A DNA stretch of 64,000 bases from Lachnospiraceae bacterium (GTDB taxonomy: Bacteria; Bacillota; Clostridia; Lachnospirales; Lachnospiraceae), in the NCBI GenBank assembly GCA_910575775.1, contig CAJTEY010000013.1, positions 1-64,000 on the forward strand. Reading direction: 5' to 3'. Shown piece by piece: positions 52,668 through 61,993 of this stretch (positions are counted from its first letter, which is position 1; every line of letters begins with the position of its first letter). The notes beneath the pieces were generated by a model. It made no database searches. It saw only the letters and a program-made list of their open reading frames with translations, and had not been told where the DNA came from. Both the position numbers and the translations under genes were made by a program.

Positions 52668-54095
52668 CTATAAATCGTAATACATCATAAACTCCGCCGG
52701 CGTAGGAATCTGTCCTGCCTCTTTCGCCTCCGCACGCTTCCTCGCGATCCACACGTCGATCAGCCGCTCCGGGAAAACCCCGTCCTTCGTCAGATAGTCG
52801 TGATCCTTTTCCAGCGCGTCCAGCGCCTCGTCCAACGACTTGGGCAGACCCTTGATTTTCTTCTGCTCCTCAGGGGAGAGGGTGTAGAGGTTAAAATCGT
52901 AAGGGCCCCAGCCGTGTGCCGCAGGATCGATCTTCTTCTCAATGCCGTCTAATCCGGCCATCAGAATCGCCGCGTAAGCGTAGTAGGGATTGGCGGTGGC
53001 GTCAGGGTTTCGCAGTTCGAAACGCTTTGTCTCCGGGGATTTTGCGTAAGCGGGAATACGGATCACCGCGCTGCGGTTGGACGTGGCGTAACCGACCGTC
53101 ACGGGAGCCTCATAACCGGGCACCAGCCGCTTGAAGGAGTTGGTGGAAGGGTTGGTGAAGGCGCACAGTGACGCGATGTGTGAGAGCAGGCCGCCGATAA
53201 AGTAATGAGCGGTCTGGCTTAAGCCGGAGTAGCCGTTCTCATCGTAGAAGACAGGCTGTCCGTCCTTCTTTAACAGCATATGCACATGGAGTCCGCTGCC
53301 AGCTTCCTTGTAGATCGGCTTTGGCAGGAAGGTGGCCGTCTTGCCCTCCTTTGCTGCCATATTTTTGATGATATATTTGATAATCATGGTGTTGTCGGCC
53401 ATAGAAGACATATCTGCCAGCTCCACTTCAATTTCCATCTGGCCGGGACCGCCGACTTCATGGTGGTGGTATTTGACTTTGATGCCCCAGTTTTCCATTT
53501 CCATACAGATACGGCTTCTCAAGTCGTAACCCACATCCTGGGGCGCGGCGATGTGGTAGCCGCCGTGAGTCACCTCATAGCCGTTGTTTCCGGGATTGTC
53601 CAGCCGGCAGTTCCAGTCAGCCTGTCTGGTGTCAATCTGGTAAGCGCACTGTTTCTGCGATACTTCGTAGCGCGCGGAGTCAAACAGATAAAATTCAAAT
53701 TCGGGACCGATCACCATCTCGTCTGCGATGCCTGTTTTTTTCATGTAATCCATGGCCCGCAGAGTCACATTCTTCGGATACTGGTCGAAGGGTGTATTTT
53801 CCCCTTTGCCGATCACGCACACGTTGCCGCACATGGTAAGTGTGGGCACATCCGCGAAAGGATCTACATAGGCGGTATCCGGGTCGGGCAAAAAGACCAT
53901 GTCGCTCTTTTCAACGGGCGCGTACCCGTAATTGGAACCGTCGAAGCCGATTCCGTAGACGAAGATGTTGTCATCGAACCGCTCCACAGGTATGGTGATG
54001 TGACGCCAACGTCCGTCGATGTCGGTCATTTTGAAATCGATCATGCGGATCTCTTTCTCCTGACACAATTTTCTGATTTCTGCACTTTTGTCCAT
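52668..54095 (-). CDS. glnA: Type I glutamine synthetase
   Basis: Makes glutamine from glutamate, ammonia and ATP, the main entry of nitrogen. The 475 residues show the beta-grasp N-domain with G-F-D-G-S-N, then the catalytic domain: G-P-E-F-E-F-Y-L-F-D, H-H-H-E-V-G-G-P-G-Q-M-E-I-E-V, G-S-G-L-H-V-H, N-P-S-T-N-S-F-K-R-L-V-P-G-Y-E-A-P and R-F-E-L-R-N-P-D. The length and lack of a clear adenylylation segment fit the GSI-alpha type of Firmicutes. The second ATG (54095) has better spacing to GAGAGGG than the first (54101). Confidence 0.96.
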   Translation of the reverse strand: MDKSAEIRKLCQEKEIRMIDFKMTDIDGRWRHITIPVERFDDNIFVYGIGFDGSNYGYAPVEKSDMVFLPDPDTAYVDPFADVPTLTMCGNVCVIGKGENTPFDQYPKNVTLRAMDYMKKTGIADEMVIGPEFEFYLFDSARYEVSQKQCAYQIDTRQADWNCRLDNPGNNGYEVTHGGYHIAAPQDVGYDLRSRICMEMENWGIKVKYHHHEVGGPGQMEIEVELADMSSMADNTMIIKYIIKNMAAKEGKTATFLPKPIYKEAGSGLHVHMLLKKDGQPVFYDENGYSGLSQTAHYFIGGLLSHIASLCAFTNPSTNSFKRLVPGYEAPVTVGYATSNRSAVIRIPAYAKSPETKRFELRNPDATANPYYAYAAILMAGLDGIEKKIDPAAHGWGPYDFNLYTLSPEEQKKIKGLPKSLDEALDALEKDHDYLTKDGVFPERLIDVWIARKRAEAKEAGQIPTPAEFMMYYDL

Positions 54096-54321
54096 AAGCA
54101 TATCCCTCTCTTTGCTTGTTCAGCAGCGTGCCCCTGGGAAATGGCACAAGCCTGAATTGTATGTATAACTACACTATACTACAGACAAAGTGTGACGGTA
54201 AAGTTGATTTTATGAATGATGCGGGAATTGCGTGACAAATGATCCGCTGGTTTTCAGAGCAGGATTTGTGTGACCGGGAGAAAATGAGATATTTTGGCGG
54301 GAGATGTATGGGGAAAAAGCG

Positions 54322-54351
54322 TTGAAAATGCGGCTGTGGTAGTGGTATAAT
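54322..54351 (+). promoter_or_regulatory. Promoter of the yjbR/CAP-protein unit
   Basis: TTGAAA (54322-54327) and a perfect TATAAT (54346-54351) with 18 bases between. The gene starts at 54413. The rest of 54102-54321 holds the leftward glnA leader and no gene. Confidence 0.65.
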
Positions 54352-54412
54352 TGGAAATACTGGGGCGAAAGGCGGTTACGCTCTGAGTAAAAGGCTTAGG
54401 TATGGGGGAACG

Positions 54413-54787
54413 ATGACAACGAGAGAAGAGGCGCTGCACTATGGAATGACTTTTCCTGATGTTTATCAGGACACGCCGTTTCGCGATGCCAACTGGGTAT
54501 TGGTGAGGTGCAGACGGAACAAAAAGGCTTTTCTGTGGACTTATGAATATGAAGGAAGTATGCGGATCAACATAAAAGTCGATCCGGCATGGCGCGATTT
54601 CTGGCGGCAGACGTATGCGTCTGTGATTCCGGGGTATCACCAGAACAAGGAACACTGGAATACGGTGATTCTGGACGATACGATACCCGATGAAGTGGTA
54701 AAACGCATGATCGCGGAGAGCTACGATCTGACAGTCAGAGGAAAAAGAAGAGGAACGTGTGTTGACAATGCAGATTATGGGAATTAA
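54413..54787 (+). CDS. MmcQ/YjbR family protein
   Basis: A 124-residue protein of the YjbR double-wing fold: an N-terminal helix with A-L-H-Y-G-M-T-F-P-D-V-Y-Q-D-T-P-F, F-L-W-T-Y-E-Y, then the end motif Y-H-Q-N-K-E-H-W-N-T-V. The family has a DNA-binding-like fold and no agreed function. The last 20 bases overlap the start of the large secreted protein gene. Confidence 0.87.
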   Translation: MTTREEALHYGMTFPDVYQDTPFRDANWVLVRCRRNKKAFLWTYEYEGSMRINIKVDPAWRDFWRQTYASVIPGYHQNKEHWNTVILDDTIPDEVVKRMIAESYDLTVRGKRRGTCVDNADYGN

Positions 54788-57700
54788 GAGAAAATGGAAA
54801 AGAATGCTGCCGGTTCTGCTGGCGGCTCTGTTGTGGGCAGAGGGGATGATGGGGACGGCTTATGCGATGGAAACGGTTTCCCTGGAAATACCTGCGGCGG
54901 ACGCAGAAGAGGGGGAATTGTCCGAACCAGAAGAATCTGCGGAAGAAGAGGCGGATGAGCCGGAAGAGGAGAAACCCGCAGAGGAAGAGGCGGATGAGCC
55001 GGAAGAAGAGAAGCCTGTGGAGGAAGAGACAGATATATCTGAGAATGCGGAGTCCGATGTTTCCCCGGATGAGCCGGCGGTGTCGGAAAATACGGTCACA
55101 GAAAATACGATTTCAGAGAACGCGATTTCAGAGAATACGACAGAGGATGAGATGCCGGCGGACTGGAGCGGGACGCCGGCGCTTGGAGAACCGCCCCTTT
55201 TAGCGAATGCAGCAGGAGAGTATGGGGTCTATTCGGATAACAGTGTTTCCCGGCAGACGGAGGGGAACAGGCACCAGACGCCGGGCGTGGGGGAAATCAT
55301 TGACCAATACCGGGCGTATCCATGGAGTCTTGGGGTATCGAACAGCTACAGCGTGAAGCCTTCCGCCAGCGAACCGTATAAGGCAGGACATCTTTCGGAC
55401 GAAAGTCTGGAAAATGCCTTGAACCTGCTTAATTTTATCCGTTATGTGGCGGGTGTCCCGGCGAATGTGGAACTGAATGAGGGCTACACGGAGAAAGTGC
55501 AGGCAGGCGCTTTGTTAAACCGTGTGAACGGTAAACTGGACCATAACCCTGTGAAGCCTGACGGGTTCCCGGAAGATCTCTATGAAACGGGAAAAGAAGG
55601 ATGCGCAAAAGGCAATATTGCGGCGGGGTACGGCAATATCGCAAAGAGTCTGCTGAACGGCTGGATGTTTGACGGGGATTCAGCCAATATTGACCGAATG
55701 GGTCATAGACGCTGGGTGTTAAACCCTTCTATGACGCAGACAGGCTTTGGCGCGGCTGACTCCTACTCGGCGATGTATGCCTTTGACAGCCAGGGCAGCG
55801 GCATTACGGACTATGTGGCATGGCCCGCGCAGAATATGCCCATTGAGCTGATGAACGGCCCGGGGACACCCTGGACACTGAGCCTTGGCAGCGATTATGA
55901 GAAGGCCAATTTTAAGGATGTGACCGTGACCCTGCGGGATGTTACCAACAAAAAGAGCTGGACTTTTTCGGGTTCCAAGGCGAATGGCGCATTCAAGGTG
56001 AATATCGAGTATTATGGAATGCCCAACTGCATTATCTTCCGTCCCAACAACATAAGTTATAACAAAGATTCCCGGTTTCAGGTCACAGTCAGCGGCATTA
56101 AGCGAAAGGACGGGGAGGAAGGAAAAGACGCGACAATCAGTTATAACGTGGACTTCTTTTCCCTGGAGGAGGAACCGGCAGAGGCGGAGGAGATTGTCTT
56201 AAATAAGGATGCACTTCATCTGCTCAAGGATGTGGAAGGAAAACAGGAGGACACCCTAACTGCAACGGTGAACCCCAGCAATGCGAGGGACAAGAAACTG
56301 GTCTGGAAGAGCAAGGATGAGTCGGTTGCAGCGGTGGACGAGAACGGCAGAGTCGTGGCTGTGGGTGTGGGTGTGACAGAGATTTCGGCCACAGCGGCAA
56401 ACGGTGTGCAGGGGGTATGCAGCGTCAAGGTGTCGGATTACTCTCTGCAGTCGGATGCGGAGGGCTTTTCCATTGATGAGGAGACGAAAACATACCGTCT
56501 GTCCTTTGATCTGACTATGAACGCAGCCCCGGGGCGGCTTGCCGTTATGGACGGTGATCCGGCCGGAACGGGGGGTGTTACCACGGATATGGTTACGTGG
56601 ATCAGTGAAAATGAAAATGTAGCCGTGGCAGACATAGATGGCAGAATCACGCCTCTGGCTGTGGGTGAGACTTTGATCTGGGCTGATGTGGATGACGGAC
56701 TGGCTGTGCTGAAATGTATGGTGACGGTGGAAGATTCCAGTCTGCCACAGATAGAGCTGCGGGAGAAGAACTGTACGCTGGCCATAAAGAAGGATGCTGC
56801 CGGAAACCGGCAGGGAGAAAGCAGACAGCTGCGGCTATATTTTACGCCGCCGGACAGCAAGTGGGTGAACCGGGGACAGAACTATGTGAAATGGACGTCC
56901 AGTGATCCTGCGGCGGCAGCGTTTGCGGTGGAGCAGCCGGATGACGCGCGGGACACAAAATTGGCGGTGGATGGCGGAATCACAGTCAGTGGGGACACGA
57001 TCAGTGGAAATACAGTTACCGTGACCGCTGTCGGTGCAGGTAAAACGGAAATTTCCGCTGTGATTGTAAATGAAGATGGAAATCCAGTGACAGACAGTGA
57101 TGGGAAGACGGCGCAGACGTCCTGCACGGTGACGGTGCAGGAGGAGACAGAGCTTGCGGACAAGGATGTCCCCAGGCCGGTTGTCCTGACAAACACGCAG
57201 ACAAGACTGCGGGATGTGGCGCTGCCGGAAGGCTGGAGCTGGAAAGAGCCGGACACAGAACTGACACAGTTTGCGGGAGGGAAGACGAAAAAATTTGCAG
57301 CCCGCTACAAAGCTGCAGATGCGGGGGAGAATATCCTGCCTGCGGAGCGGTTTCTGGAAGTCTATTTTCTGACAGTAGAAAACATTTCCGTAGGATTGCG
57401 GGCGGAGGAGGGAACGGAATGGAGGAATTCCACTCTCACCGTCGGGCAGAACGCTGTGTGTTATGTCAACTATTCGTTTGCCGAGGCGCTGGAACAGCTT
57501 GAAGGCAACAGCGATTATAAAAATAATATCTGGTTCCAGAAACAGAAAAAGGAAATTCTGGAAGCGATTGATAAGACCACGATATGGAGCAACAGCAAAC
57601 CGGATGTGGCTTCCTTGGAGAGGGCGGCAGAGGGCGCCAGGCTCACGGCAAAAAGCGCGGGCAGCGCCACAGTAAAGGCCGGCATTAAGCTGGGAAGTAA

Positions 57701-59942
57701 AACTTTTAACGCCAGCGTGAAGCTCACCGTAAAAGAGCCGGAAGGTATACTGACGATCAAGAGTGTGGAGAATTTTACTTACATCGGCGGCGTGGGCAGC
57801 GGCAGCGGTCAGGCGCAAGAGAAGTATACAGGTCTGCTCTCCGGGTTCCAGACGGGGAAGGCGAACCAGGTCAACAGTAAAATAACGCTGACTCTGCCGG
57901 GGGCGACAAAGGTGACGGCAAAGAGCGGCAATGCGAAAGTGGTGGCGGTAAAATCGGCTGCTGCTGTGGGGAATGGCTTTACCGTTTCCCTGATTGTCAA
58001 GGCAGCAGGTACGGCGGAGCTTACGCTGACAGGAAACGACGTGGCGAAGACGTCAAAGACCCTCCGCCTGGTTGTGGGAGATGCGGAGCCGGGCCTGAGC
58101 GACGAGAGCGTTACGCTGAACCTCCGGCAGACCACGGGTGTGGGGATATCTCTGTACCCGGCGAAAAGTCCAGAGGGCGCGGAATATAAAATAACATACG
58201 TGACAATCGGCTCCGACGAAAATAGCGCAAAGTTCAGACTGGAGAAAGGGACGCAGGATAACAGCTATCTCATAAAGGCGAAGAGCAGCACGGGGGCAGG
58301 AACCTATAAGATGACAATTCGCGCCGCCGCAGAAGGGAAGACTTATAACCTGCCGCTCACGGTCAAGGTGGTGTCGAAGAACCCGGTTTATAAAATCAGG
58401 CAGATGCGGAAACTGAATCTCTTCTATAAAAATGAGGAAAGCCTGTTGCAGATTGATACGGACGAGACGCTGACAAGGCTGGAATGTGCTGGCCTGGCAG
58501 ATTACAGCATAGTAAAAAAAGACGGATCTTATTATATAAGAACTGAGGAGGGGGCGTCTCTAAAAAGTGTCAAAAAGGGAATGCTGAAGCTTTTCTTCTC
58601 GGGCTGGCAGGGGGCGTATACCACATCCTTTACGGTGGACGTGGAGCAGAAGACGCCTAAGATTAGCTGGGACACAGGAAAGGTAACCTTATACCCAAAG
58701 GCAGGCATTCAGAGTATATGGATCAATGCGAAGAATGCGGAAATGATTTCCTGGGATTCAGTGAGTGTGCAGAAAAACAGCGGGAAGGCCAAGGGAAATT
58801 ATACGGTGGAGGTGGAACGGGAAAAAGGCGGTCTGCTCCTGAGCGGAAAAAACCTGAATCAGGCGGACAGTTTTCAGATGCAGATTCTTCTGAGCGATAC
58901 GGAGAACTGGGCGCAGAAAGAGACAGTCAGCTATACGCTGCAGGTCAGGGTAAACATGGGGCAGCCGGCCATCGCCCTGGAAAACAGGACGTTACAGCTC
59001 AATGCAAATGCGGCCTACAGAGGTTATGACGCGGCGGCGACCGCAGTAAAATGGAAGGATGGCGGCACGCTTACCGCCGGTCAGGACGTCAGGGTGAGCG
59101 TATACTGTGACGCAAAAGACGCTAAGGGGAGGGCTCTGGTGGAGAACAGCCAGGTGGTCTTTTCCGTGAAAAACGCGAAAGTTTACGTCCGGCTGAACAA
59201 TAAGACGGTGGACGCAGGCACTTATAAGTATCTTGTTCAGGCGGCGAAAAACGGGCAGATATGGAGAACGCCGCTGACCTTAAAAGTGGTGAACACCGAC
59301 GCCGAAAAGGCGGTGAAAATAAAGGCGAAGGGCAGCATAGATGTGCTGAACCGGGACGGCAGCTTTATGACGCTGACACCCTCCTTAGAGGCGGTGAGCG
59401 GCGAGTATGTGATCCCGGAAGACAGGGAGGTAAAGCTGGCGGGCCGCGACGCCCATCTGTTCCGGGCATCCTGGAGCGCGGACGGAAAGACCATAGAGCT
59501 TCGGGCAAAAGAGAAAGAAACGCTTGTTATCAAATATCAGTACACTGTCACGCCGGTTCTTACCCTGCGGAATGTAAACGGGGTGACAGAGGAGATATCC
59601 GCTCCGGCCGTGAAGTTTAAAGTGAAACAGGGCAGTGTGAAGGTGAGCGCTTCACCGAAAACAGCTCTTGCGTACAGCGGTGCATATAATTCTGCAAGGA
59701 TTGATATGAATGCGGTTTTGAAGGGCGCGCCTGCGCCGGAAATAGAGCGTGTGGTTCTTACAGGAAACACAGATGCCTTTACTTATGTATATAATAAGGA
59801 TGGGGAGGGGACGCTTACCATGAGGGACACGGGACGTGCCGTCAAAGGGAAGAGCTATTCCCTGCAGTTTAAGGTTTTCTTTGCGGAGCAGGCGGACAAT
59901 GCGAAGCCCGTTACCGTTAAGTATACAGTGAAGGTGAAATAG
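54768..59942 (+). CDS. Large secreted CAP-domain protein with Ig-like (BIG2) repeats
   Basis: About 1,724 residues. A signal peptide (basic start, L-P-V-L-L-A-A-L-L core, T-A-Y-A end) is followed by an acidic repeat region (P-E-E-E-K-P repeats, then S-E-N-T repeats) to about 130. A CAP/SCP domain covers about 190-440 (L-N-L-L-N-F-I-R-Y, M-G-H-R-R-W-V-L-N-P). BIG2-type Ig-like domains follow (V-W-K-S-K-D-E-S-V-A-A-V and similar) with many beta-sandwich repeats to the end. No LPxTG, S-layer or choline-binding anchor is seen. The start is uncertain (GTG 54759, ATG 54768 or 54777). Confidence 0.85.
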   Translation: MQIMGIKRKWKRMLPVLLAALLWAEGMMGTAYAMETVSLEIPAADAEEGELSEPEESAEEEADEPEEEKPAEEEADEPEEEKPVEEETDISENAESDVSPDEPAVSENTVTENTISENAISENTTEDEMPADWSGTPALGEPPLLANAAGEYGVYSDNSVSRQTEGNRHQTPGVGEIIDQYRAYPWSLGVSNSYSVKPSASEPYKAGHLSDESLENALNLLNFIRYVAGVPANVELNEGYTEKVQAGALLNRVNGKLDHNPVKPDGFPEDLYETGKEGCAKGNIAAGYGNIAKSLLNGWMFDGDSANIDRMGHRRWVLNPSMTQTGFGAADSYSAMYAFDSQGSGITDYVAWPAQNMPIELMNGPGTPWTLSLGSDYEKANFKDVTVTLRDVTNKKSWTFSGSKANGAFKVNIEYYGMPNCIIFRPNNISYNKDSRFQVTVSGIKRKDGEEGKDATISYNVDFFSLEEEPAEAEEIVLNKDALHLLKDVEGKQEDTLTATVNPSNARDKKLVWKSKDESVAAVDENGRVVAVGVGVTEISATAANGVQGVCSVKVSDYSLQSDAEGFSIDEETKTYRLSFDLTMNAAPGRLAVMDGDPAGTGGVTTDMVTWISENENVAVADIDGRITPLAVGETLIWADVDDGLAVLKCMVTVEDSSLPQIELREKNCTLAIKKDAAGNRQGESRQLRLYFTPPDSKWVNRGQNYVKWTSSDPAAAAFAVEQPDDARDTKLAVDGGITVSGDTISGNTVTVTAVGAGKTEISAVIVNEDGNPVTDSDGKTAQTSCTVTVQEETELADKDVPRPVVLTNTQTRLRDVALPEGWSWKEPDTELTQFAGGKTKKFAARYKAADAGENILPAERFLEVYFLTVENISVGLRAEEGTEWRNSTLTVGQNAVCYVNYSFAEALEQLEGNSDYKNNIWFQKQKKEILEAIDKTTIWSNSKPDVASLERAAEGARLTAKSAGSATVKAGIKLGSKTFNASVKLTVKEPEGILTIKSVENFTYIGGVGSGSGQAQEKYTGLLSGFQTGKANQVNSKITLTLPGATKVTAKSGNAKVVAVKSAAAVGNGFTVSLIVKAAGTAELTLTGNDVAKTSKTLRLVVGDAEPGLSDESVTLNLRQTTGVGISLYPAKSPEGAEYKITYVTIGSDENSAKFRLEKGTQDNSYLIKAKSSTGAGTYKMTIRAAAEGKTYNLPLTVKVVSKNPVYKIRQMRKLNLFYKNEESLLQIDTDETLTRLECAGLADYSIVKKDGSYYIRTEEGASLKSVKKGMLKLFFSGWQGAYTTSFTVDVEQKTPKISWDTGKVTLYPKAGIQSIWINAKNAEMISWDSVSVQKNSGKAKGNYTVEVEREKGGLLLSGKNLNQADSFQMQILLSDTENWAQKETVSYTLQVRVNMGQPAIALENRTLQLNANAAYRGYDAAATAVKWKDGGTLTAGQDVRVSVYCDAKDAKGRALVENSQVVFSVKNAKVYVRLNNKTVDAGTYKYLVQAAKNGQIWRTPLTLKVVNTDAEKAVKIKAKGSIDVLNRDGSFMTLTPSLEAVSGEYVIPEDREVKLAGRDAHLFRASWSADGKTIELRAKEKETLVIKYQYTVTPVLTLRNVNGVTEEISAPAVKFKVKQGSVKVSASPKTALAYSGAYNSARIDMNAVLKGAPAPEIERVVLTGNTDAFTYVYNKDGEGTLTMRDTGRAVKGKSYSLQFKVFFAEQADNAKPVTVKYTVKVK

Positions 59943-59959
59943 GGAAAGGCAGACATAAT

Positions 59960-60733
59960 ATGCAGTTGATTGCGGGATTACTGATTCCCTTTGCGGGAAC
60001 GGCCCTCGGCTCGGCGATGGTATTTTTTATGAGGGGCATGCATAAGGAGATAGAAAGGCTTCTTCTCGGATTTGCTTCCGGGGTGATGATTGCCGCTTCG
60101 GTGTGGTCGCTTCTGATTCCGGCCATTGATATGGCGGGGGAGCAGGGGCAGACTGCATGGGTGCCGGCAGCCGGAGGCTTTCTGGGCGGCATGGCTTTTC
60201 TCCTTGTGCTGGACAGTCTGATTCCGCATCTGCATATGGAGAGTGAGGAGCCGGAGGGCGTGGAGAGCACGTTAAAAAAAACGACCATGCTTGTCCTTGC
60301 GGTGACGCTGCATAACATACCCGAAGGCATGTCCGTGGGGGTAACCTTTGCCGGAGCGATGATCGGGGATGCGGGCATTACGATGGCGGGGGCCTTCGCC
60401 CTTGCGGCCGGCATTGCCATCCAGAATTTCCCGGAGGGCGCGATCATCTCCATGCCCCTTCGCAGCGAGGGCGTTTCCAGAAAACGGGCGTTCGTCTACG
60501 GGGCGCTGTCCGGCATTGTGGAGCCAATCGGCGCGTTTATCACGATTCTGCTGGCGGAGCAGATCGTCTCTGCACTGCCTGTGTTTCTGGCTTTTGCGGC
60601 GGGAGCGATGATCTATGTGGTAGTGGAGGAGCTGATTCCCGAGGCGCAGGCCGGAGCGCACAGCAACATCGGAACCGTTGGCGTTGCCATTGGGTTTGTG
60701 ATTATGATGATTTTGGACGTGGCGCTCGGTTAA
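59960..60733 (+). CDS. ZIP family metal transporter
   Basis: A 257-residue membrane protein with eight hydrophobic segments. The metal-path motifs H-N-I-P-E-G in helix 4 and Q-N-F-P-E-G in helix 5 are both present, as in ZupT-like zinc and divalent metal importers. An acidic loop (E-S-E-E-P-E-G) lies between helices 3 and 4. It starts 18 bases after the large secreted protein, so the two may share a transcript. Confidence 0.92.
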   Translation: MQLIAGLLIPFAGTALGSAMVFFMRGMHKEIERLLLGFASGVMIAASVWSLLIPAIDMAGEQGQTAWVPAAGGFLGGMAFLLVLDSLIPHLHMESEEPEGVESTLKKTTMLVLAVTLHNIPEGMSVGVTFAGAMIGDAGITMAGAFALAAGIAIQNFPEGAIISMPLRSEGVSRKRAFVYGALSGIVEPIGAFITILLAEQIVSALPVFLAFAAGAMIYVVVEELIPEAQAGAHSNIGTVGVAIGFVIMMILDVALG

Positions 60734-60858
60734 GGGAGAAACGGGCCGACTGCGGTTGAAACGGCACAAATGAGATAACCGATACAGACGAGACTGCGCT
60801 CCTTTCCAGACGCGGCAGGGCGCTGTCATCTGATAAATGAAGAAAAGAGGAGACGAGT

Positions 60859-61983
60859 ATGGAAACAAAAAAACTGGGATTTGGCCTGATGCGTTTGCCA
60901 TTACATAATTCGGACGACGCGACCAGCATCGACATGGAAACTACGAAGAAGATGGTGGATGTTTTTTTAGAGAGGGGATTTACCTATTTTGATACCGCAT
61001 GGATGTACTGCGGCTTTAAGAGCGAAGATGCGGCGAAGGAGTGTCTGGTGGACAGACATCCGAGGGACAGCTATACGCTGGCGACCAAGCTTCATGCGAG
61101 CTTTATCAGCACGAAGGAGGATCGGGATAAAATCTTTGAGGAACAGCTTAGAAAAACAGGTGTTACGTTTTTCGATTATTATCTGCTCCACGATATCGGC
61201 TTCGGCCACTATAAGATCTATACGGAGCTTGACTGCTTCAACTGGCTGGCGGAAAAGAAGAAACAGGGGCTTGTGAAACATATGGGCTTTTCCTTCCACG
61301 ACAATGCAGAATTTTTGGATCAGGTGCTGACGGAGCACCCGGAGATGGAGTTTGTGCAGTTACAGCTCAACTATCTGGATTGGGAGAGCAGCGCGATCCA
61401 GTCCAGGCTCTGCTATGAGGTGGCGACGAAGCACGGCGTGCCGGTGTGGGTGATGGAGCCGGTCAAGGGCGGTACGCTTGCGCAGGTGCCGGATGCTGTA
61501 GCGGAGATGTTTAAAAGCTATGATCCCAATATGTCTGTTCCCTCCTGGGCCATCCGTTTTGCGGCCAGCCTGGACAATGTAAAGATGGTGCTCAGCGGTA
61601 TGAGTAATATGGAGCAGCTTTTGGATAACACCAGCTATATGTCAGATTTTAAACCTCTTACGGAGGAAGAGAAGCGCATGGTGTACCGGGCGGCGGCCAT
61701 GATCAACGGCAATATCGCGATTCCCTGCACGGGCTGCTCCTACTGTACGGACGGCTGCCCGAAGAAGATAGCGATTCCAAAATATTTCTCCCTCTATAAT
61801 GCGGAGATGCAGGAGGCTGAGGGAAAGGGCTGGACGCCGCAGGGAGGGTATTATGACCGGCTGACAGGCACCTTCGGAAAGGCCGGAGACTGTATCGCCT
61901 GCGGCCAGTGCGAGAATGTCTGCCCGCAGCATCTGCCGGTGATGGAGCACTTGAAGACTGTGGCCGGGTATTTTGGGAAGTAA
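60859..61983 (+). CDS. Aldo/keto reductase with C-terminal [4Fe-4S] domain
   Basis: A 374-residue oxidoreductase. The barrel domain (G-L-M-R-L-P, Y-F-D-T-A-W-M-Y, L-A-T-K-L, Y-L-L-H-D) is followed by a ferredoxin-like tail with two clusters, C-T-G-C-S-Y-C-T-D-G-C-P near 291 and C-I-A-C-G-Q-C-E-N-V-C-P near 344. It is what the damaged gene at 13347 should look like when intact, though the two are not close copies. AGAGGAG precedes the ATG. The substrate is unknown. Confidence 0.93.
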   Translation: METKKLGFGLMRLPLHNSDDATSIDMETTKKMVDVFLERGFTYFDTAWMYCGFKSEDAAKECLVDRHPRDSYTLATKLHASFISTKEDRDKIFEEQLRKTGVTFFDYYLLHDIGFGHYKIYTELDCFNWLAEKKKQGLVKHMGFSFHDNAEFLDQVLTEHPEMEFVQLQLNYLDWESSAIQSRLCYEVATKHGVPVWVMEPVKGGTLAQVPDAVAEMFKSYDPNMSVPSWAIRFAASLDNVKMVLSGMSNMEQLLDNTSYMSDFKPLTEEEKRMVYRAAAMINGNIAIPCTGCSYCTDGCPKKIAIPKYFSLYNAEMQEAEGKGWTPQGGYYDRLTGTFGKAGDCIACGQCENVCPQHLPVMEHLKTVAGYFGK

Positions 61984-61993
61984 GGGGCAGAAA

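Noticed and set aside
53280..54155. Rightward open frame of 291 codons
   Set aside because: Antisense to glutamine synthetase; histidine- and valine-rich composition typical of a shadow frame.
56835..57818. Leftward open frame of 327 codons
   Set aside because: Antisense to the CAP/BIG2 gene; arginine- and histidine-rich without family features.
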